A DNA stretch of 64,000 bases, from positions 23,940,001 through 24,004,000 of the forward strand of contig NC_058339.1 in the NCBI RefSeq assembly GCF_905475395.1. The letters run 5' to 3'. The notes beneath the pieces are model-generated. The model searched no databases and was not told where the DNA came from. It saw nothing but the letters and a program-made list of their open reading frames with translations. Shown here piece by piece: positions 1 through 11,992 of the stretch. Every line of letters starts with the position of its first letter. The first letter of the stretch is position 1. The DNA comes from Chrysoperla carnea (taxonomy: Eukaryota; Arthropoda; Insecta; Neuroptera; Chrysopidae). Made by a program: the position numbers and the translations under genes.

Positions 1-759
1 TTGAATTGTTTCATGCTTAATCAGTTTTTTTTGTTTAAAAACGATGAATTGCACAAATTTACTTTGTGAAATTTTTAGAACATAATTTAGGGTTCAACAG
101 GAAAGTCAGTTCGGGCCAAGTTCAGAAATTTTATTTAACAGGGGGAAATCAAGTGGGGATGGTGGAGCAGTCATGAAGAATCTTGGGTAGGTAGCTAGAT
201 TCAGGTGGCTTTAAAGGTTAAAAAAATATATGCATGTGCTTATGCGAGGGAAGGGGTGTTAAACTCGCATTCCTACGTAAAATTTTATGAATTGAAATTT
301 TATATTAGAAATAATGCACTCTGCGGCACACAATTTGCTCATAGCAAATGTAAAAAAGATCCCATACGTTTTCCCTAAAATATATTTGGTGTTATACATG
401 TGATAACTATTTTTAACAAATCTTGGAAATTTTAAACCTTACAAACCTTAGAATTTTAAAGAATTAATAAAAATGGAAAATCAATTTGTGCAAATTTTGT
501 GACGCAGAGATATGTACGTCGCGAACTACATACTATATTCTGTGCTAATATATAAAAATCTTGAATTTATGTGAAACTGTGAGTTTTAGTGTAACTGAAT
601 CTTTTCTAACAACGTTTATTATTCGGTAAAACGAGATTGAATCTTACTTAAGAAAGCTAGGGAGGTTCGAGAAATCTTATGTATGCTTATGTGGGAGAGA
701 CGCGGTTTCAAAAATCGTGAAAATTATGTTTAGGTAATTAATAAATAGTTCCTTACCCG
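1..759. other. No gene seen
   Basis: AT-rich sequence without a convincing exon. From 61 to 230 it is slightly richer in G, with no open frame. Confidence 0.5.
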
Positions 760-975
760 TGAGAGCGCAAATTAGGTTAGAAACATTATATAATATGTAT
801 ATTGTAAATATAATTTATACGTTACATCTATCATGTATGTGTTTGTTTGTTTATTACTATATTCACTGAAGAAGTGAGGAGAAATATACTCTTATTACTT
901 TGCGTGTAAGAGTGACTATAAAACAAACGATGGCGTAATCAACAATGTCTATTCATGGTATTTTAGCAATTAACT
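760..975 (-). repeat. Family A dispersed repeat, reverse 5' fragment
   Basis: Diverged match to the 5' half of family A in reverse: CGTGAGAGCGCAAATT, GGCGTAATCAACAATGTCTA and TTCATGGTATTTTAGCAATT in the same order as 37570-37700. Confidence 0.6.
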
Positions 976-1607
976 AATTGTTTGTCTTTGTTAATTCTTA
1001 TTTTATACTTCTCTTGTTGTATTCAACCCATTGTTCAACTTTGAAGAAAGCCTAGGAAACTATAATTGAACCTTTAAAAAATACTTCCATTTTACCTACA
1101 GAACCCAACGTTATTACAACGCCATTACATGAATAACAACAATATTTCTTAATCATTCATGTATGTATGTTATGTATATTTAAATAATTGACTTAACAGT
1201 CACAGTCAATTGTTATTACTATTTTGAAGCTTGTTTTAAAACTTCTAAAAAAAGTAATAACAATACTTGAACAGTCATTAATGACTACAGAAAGTACAAG
1301 AATAATAATTCTTTAAAAAATTGTCATAAATGTTTCATTGTTCTCAAAAGATCTTAATTTTATGCAAATTAAATGTCTATATAAATAAAAACACATATAT
1401 TTATGAAATATAATGAATATGTATGTACAATGTACATGTCACAGGCATATTTTATTTTAACTTTGGACAAATGTTCATTTGATTATCAAAGAAGGCACAT
1501 GCTGACACAATAAACAGTCAAAATGACTGACAATAAATATATGCAATTTTTTTTATATTTAGGTAGATGAACTAGTATGTAAATGGTAATGAAAGTTAAT
1601 TTTGGAA

Positions 1608-1632
1608 TCTTATATATTTAAACGAGCAATTC

Positions 1633-1663
<31 letters not shown>

Positions 1664-1955
1664 AATGATCTTGGAAATGGCTCCAACGATTTTCATGAAA
1701 ATGAGTATGTAGGGGGTTTTTGGGGCGATAAGTCGATCTAGCTAGGTTTCATTTATCGGAAATGTCGTTTTATCCGTCTTTTCATGAAAAATTCATCAGA
1801 CATCTATTGGTGTATAACGTAGTTAATGAAATACAATGCAAATTATAACATAACAAAAAGGAGGCGTTTGAGTAGTCTAAAGTGAAAAATATGACTCTTG
1901 CTGACATCTATTGGCGAATAACCGAGCGAAGCTCAGTCATCCAGATATTATTACT
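1608..1955 (+). mobile_element. Dispersed repeat with (TA)n tract and 3' hairpin
   Basis: It starts near TTTAAACGAGCAATTCTTG, then a (TA)n run at about 1637-1662, then CTTGGAAATGGCTCCAACGA. It ends after the hairpin CCGAGCGAAGCTCAG (1922-1936). The GCGAAGC hairpin resembles Helitron 3' ends, but a clear CTRR terminus is not certain. Confidence 0.5.
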
Positions 1956-2094
1956 AAAAAGCTAACAATAATTATTTCAAATTTTAAATTTGACAGTTAT
2001 GCCTTTTGTAATATTAATACTTATTGTATTTAATACATTCGGCTCTTAAATGCCCATTCCATTACAGGATTACTCAGTAAAACAGATTTATATA

Positions 2095-2580
2095 AATTTA
2101 AAGTGCTTTGGAATGGGTTTTTATACCCTGTATATATGAAATATATATCAAAGTATACTAATTTTAGTCCCAAGTTTGTAACGCTTAGAGATAGATATTG
2201 ATGATAAGAAACAAATTTTGGAATGTGTGTTCATAAAATCACCCAATTAGTCCATTTCCGATTGTCCGTCCGTCGACACGATATCTCGAAAACGAAAAGA
2301 GAATCAAGCTGAAATTTTTAAAAGTGCTCAACGTTTTAACTCTTTAGTTCAAAATGTAAAGAGTGCGTTTGTGTTCATAAATGAGCAACATTGGGTTTTG
2401 GGGCCGGTGAGATCTCGTGTAGATCATCTAGCAAACCGTTAGAGATAGAACTAAAGTTTAATTATAAAAAATATTCCTTATAAAAAAAGAAACAACTTTT
2501 GTTTGAAACATTTTTTTGTAAACATCACTGTTTATCCGTGACAGCGCAAATTGTTTAGTTTGTATGTTATGGCTATATCA
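2095..2580 (-). repeat. Family A dispersed repeat, reverse copy
   Basis: Reverse copy of the ~600-bp family seen in full at 55160-55756: words such as ACTTGGGACTAAA, CCGGAAATGGACTAATTAG-like, GAACACAT-like and GAGCAACAT are read on the minus strand. It abuts a forward partial copy (2581-2940), giving an inverted pair. Confidence 0.75.
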
Positions 2581-2940
2581 GTTATATATGTGTGACAATT
2601 GACCCATGTTGCTCATTTACGAACTTGACCTCACTTTTTACGTCCTCAGCACGCTATAAAAATTTCAACTTGACATCTTTTTTCGTTTTTGAGTAATCGT
2701 GATGACAGACGGACAGACGAAAGACGATAGACGACAGACAGATAGACAACCGGAAATGGACTAATTAGATGATTTTATGAACACCTATACCAAAATTTTG
2801 TTCATAGCATCAATATTTTTAAGTGTTACAAACTTGGGACTAAACTTAATATACCTTAGTATATTTCATATACATGGTATAATTACAAACTTGGGATTAA
2901 ACTTAATATACCTTAGTATATTTCATATACATGGTATAAA
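2581..2940 (+). repeat. Family A dispersed repeat, forward 3' part
   Basis: Starts at CCCATGTTGCTCATTTACGA and ends ACATGGTATAAAAG. The last ~55 bp (ACAAACTTGGGACTAAACTT to ACATGGTAT) are present twice in tandem. Contains the frame MNTYTKILFIASIFLSVTNL, continued by the tandem duplication. Confidence 0.8.
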
Positions 2941-4029
2941 AGAAAACAAATCAAATCAAACAATTGACACAATTAGACAGACGCAATGCTGTGCAGTCGT
3001 ATAATTTCCACTTGAATATTTATCAAACACTCTTTATATGGTTTGAAATATGAACAATAAAAGATTTGTGATTTATGAAATATAACAGAAATAAACAAAC
3101 ATTCTATAATAAATAAATTATAAGTTATTGATTTTTAAAAGATATATCAATGAAGTTAAGTATATATGATTTATATCATATTCTGGTTATTTTTCATATC
3201 AATAAATAGATAGTTTTTGTTATCTATGTCAAATATTGCACGAGTTTCATTTCATTGTAATGATTATATGAATACAATATAACAATATACAATAGTTATA
3301 CATTCTACAATTCATATTTAAAACTGATCAAATAATTATGGTTTATTGACACAAATGTGTATTTGCATAATCTGAAACAATTTTAAGGTCGCTAAAGCCT
3401 ATTATTACACTTTCAGTCGAAGCAGTGGTGGAATTTTATTATAAACTGAAAATACTTCTTTTATTGTTCGAAATATATACCATTTTAAGCAATCTAGATG
3501 AAAATTATTTTTAACGAAGGATTTCTGGAAAGTGTGATTGAAGTAAAAATTGCTCTACTTGGAACACAACTCAAATTCGTAGAAAATAAGAGATAGATGA
3601 AAATTAGAAAGTTATTCTTTAAAACATTTTTTTTGTCAATCGTATAATTTCGGTGAAAATCTAATGCATAAGTTTATTGACACTAGTTTTTCCATTCGAT
3701 TTCTACGGAATCAAATCCAAAAAAATAATATGTTTCCAACGAAAGTTGTTGAGTTTTTATAAACATTTTTTCTAAAAATCAACCGTTGAAGTAATTTTCC
3801 ACTAATAACGGGTATCTATCAAAGTGGAGGTTGTGCGTGCGATAAAAAAGTTTTCCAGTCGCGTGAAGGGGAATATCCCACTTTCATGAATTTTCGTAAA
3901 TAAAAAGGAGTCTTAGGTTGAAAAAAAGCAGTAATAAGTTGGGAGTCTTGGTAAAAGGACGCTACTCACAAAATATTAGCCGGGTAATAATGACTTGGAA
4001 AAGGTGCTCGGATACAAGAGGATATCTTA
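2941..4029. other. No gene seen
   Basis: AT-rich sequence. 3990-4029 may be the decayed upstream edge of the LINE remnant that follows. Confidence 0.5.
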
Positions 4030-4490
4030 AGAAAGGCCAATCTTAGATGGAGGGAGGAACGTACTTGTGGTACTACAATCTGGTCTGAGTACAATCGTAG
4101 GCGTTCCGAAGATCTTATATCACTTCCAAGGGCCTCTGTTTGCAAAGTTGTTGCGGCTATTACAGGACACTGGTTGGGCGGCAGGCATGCTGAACGCCTG
4201 GGCCTGACAGTGTACCATGACTACTGCAGGAGTTGCCACAGTGGTGAAGACTAGGAGACAATGTCTCATCTTCTCTGTCATTGCCCAGCTCTTGCCATGA
4301 GGAGATAGGCTTACTTGAACCATCCTCTGTTTGACGACCTCTCCGACCTAAAGTCAAAGCTCTATTGCTGTTCTTAAACAGCTCCAAATGGTTCATGGAG
4401 TAATAGTCGGGTATGGGCCAACTCTTTTTCGATATCACAACGGACCCTATGGTCTAAGTGTCCCCCCCACCCCAGGACAGCCACTAATCA
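4030..4490 (+). mobile_element. Non-LTR retrotransposon 3' remnant (RNase H end and zinc-knuckle region)
   Basis: The plus strand encodes a decayed ORF2 C-terminus: AAITGHWLGGRHAERLGLT, then CRSC, then ETMSHLLCHCPALAMRR. This GHW/GRHAERLG block followed by a C-x2-C ... H-x3-C pattern is typical of I/R1/Jockey-like LINEs of insects. Stops interrupt the frame (one right after the CRSC segment). The 3' UTR follows (about 4330-4490). The same family lies at 24137-24421 in the opposite direction. It is far too short and broken to be active. Confidence 0.8.
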
Positions 4491-4850
4491 CTTGGTGGCA
4501 AATTATTTAAAATAAAATAAATATAATAAGATCTTTGCATTAATTTTAGATAAAAAATAACGTGGATTACATACAGCGAAATATTGTCGTATACAATAAA
4601 ATTATAAAATATAGAGGTAAAATAGCAATAAATAAGTATTACTTGCAATAATGGTGTATTTATTGAATACGTATAAAGGAACAATTAGTAATGTTTATGA
4701 ATTAGTTAGTTACGTTCAAGAAATGTTTATGTCTGCAACTGAGACTGGTTGTCGTAACTGTTTAACTGGTAACTGGATTGGAGAATTTATTGGCCACCAA
4801 TTTATTTATATATTCGTTTGTTCAAATAAAACATTCAGCTAAAGGTGCGT

Positions 4851-5115
4851 TTACACTAATATCATATGAATAAACCAAACAAATATCAATAGTAAAACAA
4901 AGTTTATTCTTTTCAAAGTGAAAACTTCTTTAGCCGCGTTGAGTGATTTTATAATAAAATTTTTTTTTACAATACTTGGATAGCAGTATTTATCATGAAA
5001 TTCTCTCCGTGCACCGTCAACATTTTTAAATTCATACCTTTCGCCTATTTCAAGAGTTTCTGGTAAAACCAAAGTTCCATTCGCTTTAAAGGTTTTCAAC
5101 TGTCTCCACTCTGTG
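4851..5115 (-). pseudogene. Unidentified coding-like fragment next to a transposon-end-like sequence
   Basis: The minus strand keeps an open frame with balanced, protein-like composition in an otherwise AT-rich tract. It reads from about WRQLKTFKANGTLVLPET to ERYEFKNVDGARREFHDKY, then ends in a hydrophobic stretch and stop at 4851. There is no good ATG at its 5' side, so it is a fragment or an exon. Right at its 3' end is the sequence TAAAGGTGCGTTTACACT, which resembles terminal repeats of insect DNA transposons. A 45-bp part of the frame's DNA (about 4971-5015) is repeated directly at 5388-5432. I do not recognise the family; a transposon-captured exon or a decayed transposon protein are both possible. 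Confidence 0.35.
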
Positions 5116-5992
5116 TTTATTTGACAAAATGGATTTGACAGCGCTCGACATTAGCAAAAAAAAAAGTATTATACAATCAGCTCTGATGGTAACAATTACC
5201 ATCATTGATTGCAGGATTTATCGACATGATTTTAGCGGTTATTATAAATTCTGATAAAATTTACGATATTTAAGTTACCAACAAGATGTTAATAATTATA
5301 ATACAGATGGTAAATTTTACTATCTGTATGGTACAGCGAAAAATTATAATAGTTTTTGCAATTATCGATATCAGTTAGCCTGTTTTTACAATACTTGGAT
5401 AGCAGTACTTATCATGAAATTCTCTCCGTGTAGTGCTGATATTGGCTAACCGTAGCAAATAGGTCGTATCAATAACCAGAAAAATAATCCGACAAAAATA
5501 TTTTGAAATTTAATTTACCGAAGAAAACTTTCAAGCTAGACGTGCCTTTAGAAAATTTATTTCGCTGTTTACTGGAATCAGCAAGATTGATAGATAAATG
5601 CGGTCGGCATAATAACTTATGCGTATTTAACTACATGTTCATGTACACATACCGTTACAAATACAACTACTGTATGGAAAATCACTCTCCCCTTGATTTA
5701 TGAATTCCGAAAATATCTATAGGCAACGTGCAAGTGAGATGACCACAGCACACAGACACAGCTAAAGAAAAGAACGTTCATATTTTTAAGAACATAACGT
5801 AAAACGTAATGTAAATGTTTTATTAATGTGTAATATAAAACAACACCCACGATTACCTATGAATAGATTGTTTTAACGCTGTCAACCACAAATTATTATT
5901 ATTTTTATGCTAAAATAAAACTCAAATCAACTTTTAAGGACGTTCCTTACACATGGAAATATTATTTATACAATTTTTTGAAACTTTGTATT

Positions 5993-6356
5993 CGTTGTGT
6001 GCGTAGTCATGGTAAGGACAATAAAATCGATGCCAGCGCTTCCAGTGAAAAATTTTGGCGATCAAGGAGGCTGTTATGACTAATTTTCAATTCTTTACAT
6101 GTTAATGTCAAATTAAAATTATTGAAAAACACTAATTAATTAAACTTAATGCATTAAAAATTGTGAAAATAAGATTGCACAAATATTATTTTTCAAATGT
6201 AAATCATCATAATTATTTATTTAAATTTGTGAGACAATAATATTAAATTTTCAATGTAAGTCTTAAATGCAATCCATATAATTATATATGCATCCATACA
6301 ACTCTATAATTAAAGTAGTGTATCGTTACCATGGAAACGCCTTCAATAAAACTCAC
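5993..6356 (+). repeat. Family B dispersed repeat, copy 1
   Basis: Starts TCGTTGTGTGCGTAGTCATG and ends near TATCGTTACCATGGAAACGC. Highly similar to 16279-16672. AT-rich interior, no frame, no clear inverted ends. Confidence 0.8.
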
Positions 6357-6854
6357 GGTTCGAATAAATATTTATTAGAACATAAGAAACGATATGAATT
6401 TTTTTATATTTTTTACCTACTTTTTATACCATGAAAAAAATTTATATGAAAAAAATGTCATCGCTGTTGTAATTTTGATTACTTTTTATTATTAATTTAT
6501 TTAAAGTGTCTGATTGCCAGAAAAATGTTTTTTTTATTAATTTATTTGACTGGTGATAAACAACTTCAACCAATCTTCGTCATAATATTTTGAAATGTAT
6601 GCGATTACGTTTCAATTTTAATTTTTTTTTTAAATCTCTCTGTTTTACGTGCAAAACAGAGTTAGTGTCATAAGTTGTAAAGGCAACTTCACATGCTCAA
6701 CAAATTTGAAACTGAGTATTTTTGACTTAAAATATTTAATTATGTTGCCAAAAAGCGTCAAAACGCGAAAAATTGAATATACTTGTAGATTTTTCCGAAA
6801 ATATGAAAAATTGGAAAAATACAAGTGTATACAACTGTAGATAGAAAAATATAT

Positions 6855-7115
6855 GCTAACGGTTTACATGATGGGTCCTACGGACCCAAAACCCAAATGA
6901 CCTATATTGCTCATTTACGAACTAGATATCTCTTTTCGTTTTTGAGTTATCGTGATGACAGACGGGCAGACGACAGACAGAGACACACGGAAATAGACTA
7001 ATGAAGTGATTTTATGAACACCTATATCAAAATTTTTTATGTAGCATCAATATTTTTAAGCGTTACAAACTTGGGATTAAACTTAATATACCTTGCATAT
7101 TACATATATGCATGG
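6855..7115 (+). repeat. Family A dispersed repeat, forward partial copy
   Basis: From ACGGTTTACATGATGGGTCC to ATGCATGGTATAAAAC. Lacks the 5' half. Keeps the frame MNTYIKIFYVASIFLSVTNL. Confidence 0.8.
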
Positions 7116-8320
7116 TATAAAACATTTTGTTCAAAAAATGTATTTACTGTGAATTGCAATCAAAAAAATAAAATAATTTTAGATAAAATGGATTTCTTTT
7201 TAACATAAAATGGAATTAATGTAAGCTTATTCAAAATTGAATGAAACGAAAAACAAATTTTGTTAAAAAAAATTGCATTTGTAAGTAATTAAAATCAAAA
7301 CATTAAAAAAAAGTAATGAGGTCAAATTTAAAGTCTAATTTACAACTTTTAAAATATCGACCAGTCAAGTTGTCTCCTTTTTAATGCTCGGCCGGAAACA
7401 TTCTTCTTTTTTTTTAATTTTTAAGTGATAAAACATTTACAATGCAGAGAACAAAAAACAAATTTTTTCAAAAAAAGTAATCACATTAATTTTTACTTTT
7501 AACCAATAATGTGATTTTATGATCACAAAAAGGTAACTGAATTCAATGAATTTTTTTCTAAAACTATTTTACCGTATGATTTTGTCTGTCTCCAAATCAA
7601 TTACCACTATCATAAATCATAAAATCTACTTGAAAAGATACTTTACGTTTACATTTTCGGTTTAAGTAATTTTGTTGTTAATAAAAATATAATTTTATTA
7701 ATTACTTTTGGAACTAATTAATATTTAAGTATAATTAATTACTTATGGGAGTAATTAATTAATCAAAAAATATAATCATTTTATACCTTAAATTTATGTA
7801 ATATATCAGGAGTATACTAAATTTAGTCGAAAATTTGTTACACTTAGAAATATAAATAGCACTTAGAAACGACGAGACATCAAGCTGAAATTTGTAGTTT
7901 GCCCAAGAAACATCATTGTTTTGCCTCAAAGAGCCACCATAATTGAAGCAAAGTTAAGTTTCCATTTACTCCAAAACTATTAAAAATATAAGGTTGCAAA
8001 TTTGTAGGAAGGTTCGAATAATGGATCTAATAATTTCATATCAAACCCATACGACAATATTACGGGGAGGTTAATTTTCGGATAAAAATATGTATGAATT
8101 CAAACTCGTTTCAAAGTATACAGATTCCAAAAAACGACAAAAACCCTGGCGTTTCCTTGATACAGCGTAAGTTTTCGGTGACGTCTTTGAATAATTTAAC
8201 TGCTTAAAAAGCGTTACGCTACTACTTTTTTTTAAAGTATACTAAATTGAATCATTAATGCATTTACTAATTATTGCCACTGCTATAAATAGTATATATC
8301 ATACTTCGAGTTCGTTGTCA
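7116..8320. other. No gene seen
   Basis: AT-rich; 7790-7890 is a diverged reverse scrap of the family A 3' end (TATACTAAATTTAGTC). No exon found. Confidence 0.5.
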
Positions 8321-8600
8321 ACCGTAGTAGCTCAGTTGGTTAAATCGTAACCAATTTCGTACGAGGTAGGCCTAAGGTAGTGGGTTTGAATTCCACCGTT
8401 ACAACAACAAAATTTATTTAATTGATGCTTGTAATGGATTGGTATAGTGCATGGTGTATGCATGAAGAAAACGAAGGTACTTAGTATCTCAAAATAATTG
8501 AGAAACTGATAAGTGAAATTATGGAAGAGTGATAAGTGAAAGCAAGGGAGGTGAAGCCTATAACACTGTGTACTTTACTTTTTAAAATCAATTAGTTATA
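8321..8600 (+). mobile_element. SINE with tRNA-like head
   Basis: The head 8321-8405 has an A box TAGCTCAGTTGG (8328-8339) and a B box GGGTTTGAATTCC (8382-8394), 42 bp apart, as in tRNA-derived SINEs. The stems do not form a proper tRNA, so it is not a working tRNA gene. The body runs on to about 8600; its end is not clear. Confidence 0.65.
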
Positions 8601-9352
8601 AAATTGTCAGGTAATCAAAATTTACATCAGCCCATTCTCACTTTTTTAATACGAAATATGATTAATTTTCGCGGTTAATGCTTCTCCTAATTGAGCTACA
8701 GGGCTAAGTATTTGTGTGAGAATTAAGTTAATGTTAAGGAATTATTCCTCATTCGCTCTTTTAGGTAAATATCTCAAATGATCAAAAGCATGAAATCTTT
8801 CTCCTACTTAAGTTTTTTCCTTTGTGTGTTTTTATCATTTCGATGTAAAGGAATGGTTTTTATCTCGAATACAATAAAAAGTTTTTAACTCTTTAAAAGA
8901 GAAAAAATTAAATTTTAACAAAACGTAAATATTTAGAACGAGTGTAATAATTTTTTCACCGAATGGGATAATAATAATATACATATTTATAAATTACATA
9001 CATTTAAAAAGTTTCAGGTAGTGTTGTAGATTTAAACAAAAAAATGGGGGACAGTCTGGTGGCTGGTTGTTTGGCAAGGTAATGTTGCCAACAATCTGTA
9101 TAGGTATGTATATATGTGTATGCCTTCTATTTTTGCAAAAATAACAGATTCCACACATTCCACGAAGACTTTGTCACCATGAACATCAAACTAAGTAAAT
9201 ATGCGTTTGTTTTTATAATATGTTTTTGTATTTGAAAATATTCACATAGTTTTCACTGAGTATACAGAAGAGCCACATTTATGAAACAGATTACGTAAAA
9301 TCAGGTAACACCAACAGATTTTTAATCAATTGACTTTCAAAAAGAAACTTTT

Positions 9353-9930
9353 AACAAAAAGAAAACCGACTTCAAAATAAAAAAATTTCCAAAACAAATT
9401 AATATGCAGTAAAAAGTAAAAAAAATATCGATAATATAATGTAGTTAAAATTATTGTTATTTTTTGAGTCGGTGTCAGCCAAGGAAACAACTCTGACAGA
9501 ACAGTTTACTACATTAGCTTGCCTGACACCGACTCCAAAAATTACAATAATTTTAACTACATTATATTATCGTTATTTTTTTACTTTTTAGTGCATATTA
9601 ATTTGTTTTGGAAAAGTTATTCTTTTGAAGTCGGTTTTCTTTTTGTTAAAATTTTTTTTTGATTTTGTGATTTTTGGTGAATCTGAAGTACACTAACTAA
9701 TTTGATAATAAAAAATTTATCATCGAAATCGGTTGGCGTGATATTGACTTATTCGTCCTCTTTTCGTGCATACTTAATGCAAATTTAAGATTTTTATCGT
9801 TTTCTCATGAATGCCGTTGTCAGAACTGGACCAAAATCGGTTCACCCAGTCAAAAATTCTGAGGTAACACACATAATAAAAATACAGTTGAATTGATAAC
9901 TTCTTTCTTTTTTGTTTGCAGTCGGTTAAA
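9353..9930 (+). mobile_element. Foldback element with AACCGACTTCAAA ends, copy 1
   Basis: A hairpin (9353-9648; arms about 125 bp, loop near TCAGCCAAGGAAACAACTC) is followed by a 280-bp tail ending in GCAGTCGGTT. The motif AAAACCGACTTCAAAA occurs at the left end and inverted both at the hairpin end and at the tail end. Same structure at 27740-28358. Confidence 0.8.
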
Positions 9931-10771
9931 AAGAAAGCATATTTAACAACGGCATAATTTTCATTTTCAAATCTTTGAGGATCATTTTAGGGATTACTCG
10001 TAGACCTTTTTCTTTCAAATGAACAACTTTATGATATAAGGTAAAAAGACACAATTTTCAATCATTTGGTGCGGATTACTGAAAACTAATTATTCATAGA
10101 AAGAAGATACATTTGATTTTAAAAATAATTTTCTATTAACTACTTTAATTGTGGTCAAGGATTTTGTATTTTTATTTTTAGTACCTGTGTATATCACCTT
10201 ACAATTAAATTTACAATTAATCTTTACAAAAAAAAATTACTCGCTATAATAAACAAAGCAATTTTTTATTTAAAATTAATTAGATATAATTAATTTGAAA
10301 TAATAATCTAAAAACTCACTGATTAAGGTAGTTCCTCAAAAAGTGAATGTATGATCATACTTGAGACTTCTGTTACGAATTTTATTTTTAAATTCTGTTA
10401 GAACTTGAGAAAATTAGACGATAGTTAAGAGTAAAATTTTTCAATATATACCATAGTTTTAGAAATATTGATGCCTAAAGATTTAGAGATAATCATTTAT
10501 AGCAGAAATAACACACAAATACATGCAATTTCATTACTTTAAATGTATTTTATAGAAAAACGAGTGTCGCTTTCTATAATTTTCTTTATAGTAAAATAAT
10601 TCATATTTGAAATTGAAACACAGCGCTATCTATTGAATACTTATAAAATATAAAAAATTTTGAGGGAAATTGTATGCCCATCACCGCCATCTATTGACAC
10701 TTTATAGAACTTAGAAATGAATTCAACCCTTTATAATATAAACCTTAAATTCGTAGTAAAAAGTCGACACC

Positions 10772-11992
10772 TAATAGAGCTAGGTTAATTTTGACCAAAA
10801 ATTTGAAAAGTATGGCCAAATTTAGTAGTATAACATACTTGGTTTATCAAATTGAATAAAATTTGTATGTGATAGAGCAAAATTAATTTTTTGGATTCTG
10901 ATGACGTCATAAAGTTCAAAAATTCGATTTTTTTATAACACAGGCAATTGTTATCCGATCTTCTTGGAATTTTTTTTGAAACCAACTAATTTTGGGTCAT
11001 TCTTTTCAGCTGTGATGTCAGTTTTTTGCTAGCTATCACATATGTGCCTAATTCCAGGACCAGACCTCCACAATCTTGAAAGCTATTATAACTAGATTAA
11101 TTTTGGTCACAAATTTGAAAAGTATGGCCCAAATTTAGTAGGATTACATACTTGGTTTATCAAAATCGGATAAAATTTGGATGTGATAGAGCAAAGTTAA
11201 ATTTTTTGGATTCTGATGACGTCATAAAGTTCAAAAATTCAATTTTTTCAATAACACAGGCAATTTTTATCCGATCTTATTGGAATTTTTTTTGAAACCC
11301 ACTAATTTTGGGTCATCCTTTTCAGCTGTGATGTCAGTTTTTCGCTAGCTATCACATATGTGCTTAATTGCGGAACCAGGCGTCCAAATTCTTGAAATCT
11401 TATAGAGCTAGGGTAATTTTGATCATAAATTTGAAAATTATGGCCCAAATTTAGTAGGATTACATACTTATGGTTTATCAAAATTGAATAAAATTAGGAT
11501 GTGATAGAGCAAAATTAATTTTTTTAGATTCTGATGACGTCATAAAGTTCAAAAATTCGATTTTTTTGATAACACAGGCAATTGTTATCCGATTTTCTTG
11601 GAATTTTTTTTGAAACCAATTAATTTTGGGTCATTCTTTTCAGCTGTGGATGTCACTTTTTCGCTAGCTATCACATATGTGCCTAATTCCAGGACCAGAC
11701 CTCCACAATCTTGAAACCTAATAGAGCTAGGTTAATTTTGATGACAAATTTGAAAAGTATGACCCAAATTTAGTAGAATTACATACTTGGTTTATCAAAA
11801 TTGGATAAAATTTGGATGTGATATAGCAAAATTAAATTTTTTGGATTCTGATGACTTTTTATCCGATCTTATTGGAATTTTTTTTTGAAACCCATTAATT
11901 TTTTGTCATTCTTTTCAGCTGTGAAGTCAGTTTTTCGTTAGCTATTACATATGTGCTTAATTCCGGTACCAGGTCTCCACATTCTCGAAAGA
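10772..11992 (+). repeat. Tandem array, four copies of a ~315-bp unit
   Basis: The word AATTTGAAAAGTATGG or close variants occurs at about 10800, 11114, 11428 and 11746, giving a period of 314-318 bp. Each unit then has ACATACTTGGTTTATCA, GATTCTGATGACGTCATAAA, a GGAATTTTTTTTGAAACC segment and CAGCTGTGATGTCAGTTTTT. The fourth unit lacks about 45 bp after GATGAC. The units are similar but not identical. An inverted outlier is at 43915-44338. Confidence 0.9.

Noticed and set aside
4120-4438. Two open frames on the minus strand
   Set aside because: They are antisense to the LINE remnant at 4030-4490, whose plus-strand reading has recognisable ORF2 motifs.
8321-8405. Functional tRNA gene
   Set aside because: A and B boxes are present, but the acceptor and anticodon stems do not pair, so a SINE head fits better.
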